64,000 bases of DNA, from contig JADWOT020000001.1 in NCBI GenBank assembly GCA_036345935.2, forward strand, positions 14,358,295 through 14,422,294, written 5' to 3'. A program made the position numbers and the translations under genes. The DNA comes from Taenia hydatigena (lineage: Eukaryota > Platyhelminthes > Cestoda > Cyclophyllidea > Taeniidae). This document shows, piece after piece, positions 63,451 to 64,000 of this stretch. How positions within the stretch are numbered: position 1 is the stretch's first letter; every line of letters begins with the position of its first letter. Under the pieces are notes generated by a model. That model was not told the origin of the DNA. It saw nothing but the letters and a program-made list of their open reading frames with translations, and ran no database searches.

Positions 63451-64000
63451 AGTGCACAGGCGACAGGTGCTTTTACAAGTTAGTAGATTATGATTCTTGA
63501 AACTTGGCATGTACTGCATCTGTTGTTGGTTTAACTCTCAGTTTCGGTTGATGGGGCATGTTTGACAATGTTGTCTTCGCCGGAGGAGATGGTCGCAGTC
63601 TCTTCCATTTGCCCAATGTGTTTATTTCGGTCGAGTATTATATCTGCTTTTGTCTTGACTTCAAGTGATTTACTTGAGACAGCCTACTTTCCGTGTTGTC
63701 CTCACTTGATGCTATGAACGATTCGTCGATGCCATGTGGCCTAGTAAGACGAAATCATGTTTATTTAACTGAAGAATTGCTGCGAAATGTGCGATCTGAG
63801 GGCTCTTTGCAAGTAATTAATTGACTAATGCACCTGCATTCCTTGCAGACTTTCTACAAATTACTGAAGTTTTCCGAAAATATTATTACAAATGTGCATT
63901 GAATGTGCTTGTAGGCGAGAGGTGCGAGGACAACTCTTAATTTGGTCGAGGACCAACGTAGTCGTTCTCCTGAGCCCAAGATGCCCTCGTCCTAGCTTGT

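Overview
The window reads as nuclear DNA of a parasitic flatworm, most likely a cestode (taeniid-like). This is an inference from three things. Gene content is sparse, with short coding exons bounded by GT/AG sites. There is a cathepsin L-like remnant. There is also a cluster of phase 1-1 exons coding cysteine-rich fibronectin type III (FnIII)-like domains behind a signal-peptide exon, an arrangement familiar from taeniid secreted antigens. No bacterial-style operons, no rRNA or tRNA genes and no intact reverse transcriptase or transposase were seen. Base composition is about 40-43 % GC by eye, and most open frames are chance frames in introns or intergenic DNA.

Layout. At 0.7-1.05 kb on the minus strand lies a broken cathepsin L-like gene. 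At 1.64-1.96 kb on the plus strand is one well-formed internal exon of an unrecognised protein. The best gene occupies 8.55-17.8 kb on the minus strand: TATA box, signal-peptide exon (17,701-17,776), two intact 363-nt FnIII-like exons (13,630-13,992 and 12,334-12,696), a transmembrane exon (9,546-9,696) and a short tail exon (8,550-8,583). All junctions join in frame (987 nt, 328 residues), giving a type I membrane protein. A second in-frame terminal exon (11,985-12,133) could give a form without the membrane span. Decayed copies of the same FnIII exon lie at 10.3, 20.9, 22.4 and 23.9 kb inside duplicated intron sequence, so 10-24.3 kb is an old tandem array in which only two units remain open.

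From about 27.7 kb to the right end the window is mostly a mosaic of old, diverged direct duplications, shared among blocks at 27.8, 29, 30.4, 33.2-35.8, 36-39.2, 40.1, 45.0, 50.2-53.9, 54.4-56.4 and 62.2-63.5 kb. Inside it sit an F-box-like single-exon gene interrupted by one frameshift (47,017-47,983, minus), a relic of the same family (about 39.70-39.85 kb), a 52-bp minisatellite (about 61.13-61.62 kb), a 100-bp assembly gap (60,899-60,998) and several isolated exon candidates that I cannot name.

Intron-exon models come from reading splice sites, phases and repeated paralogous copies by eye. No alignment, expression data or database search was available.
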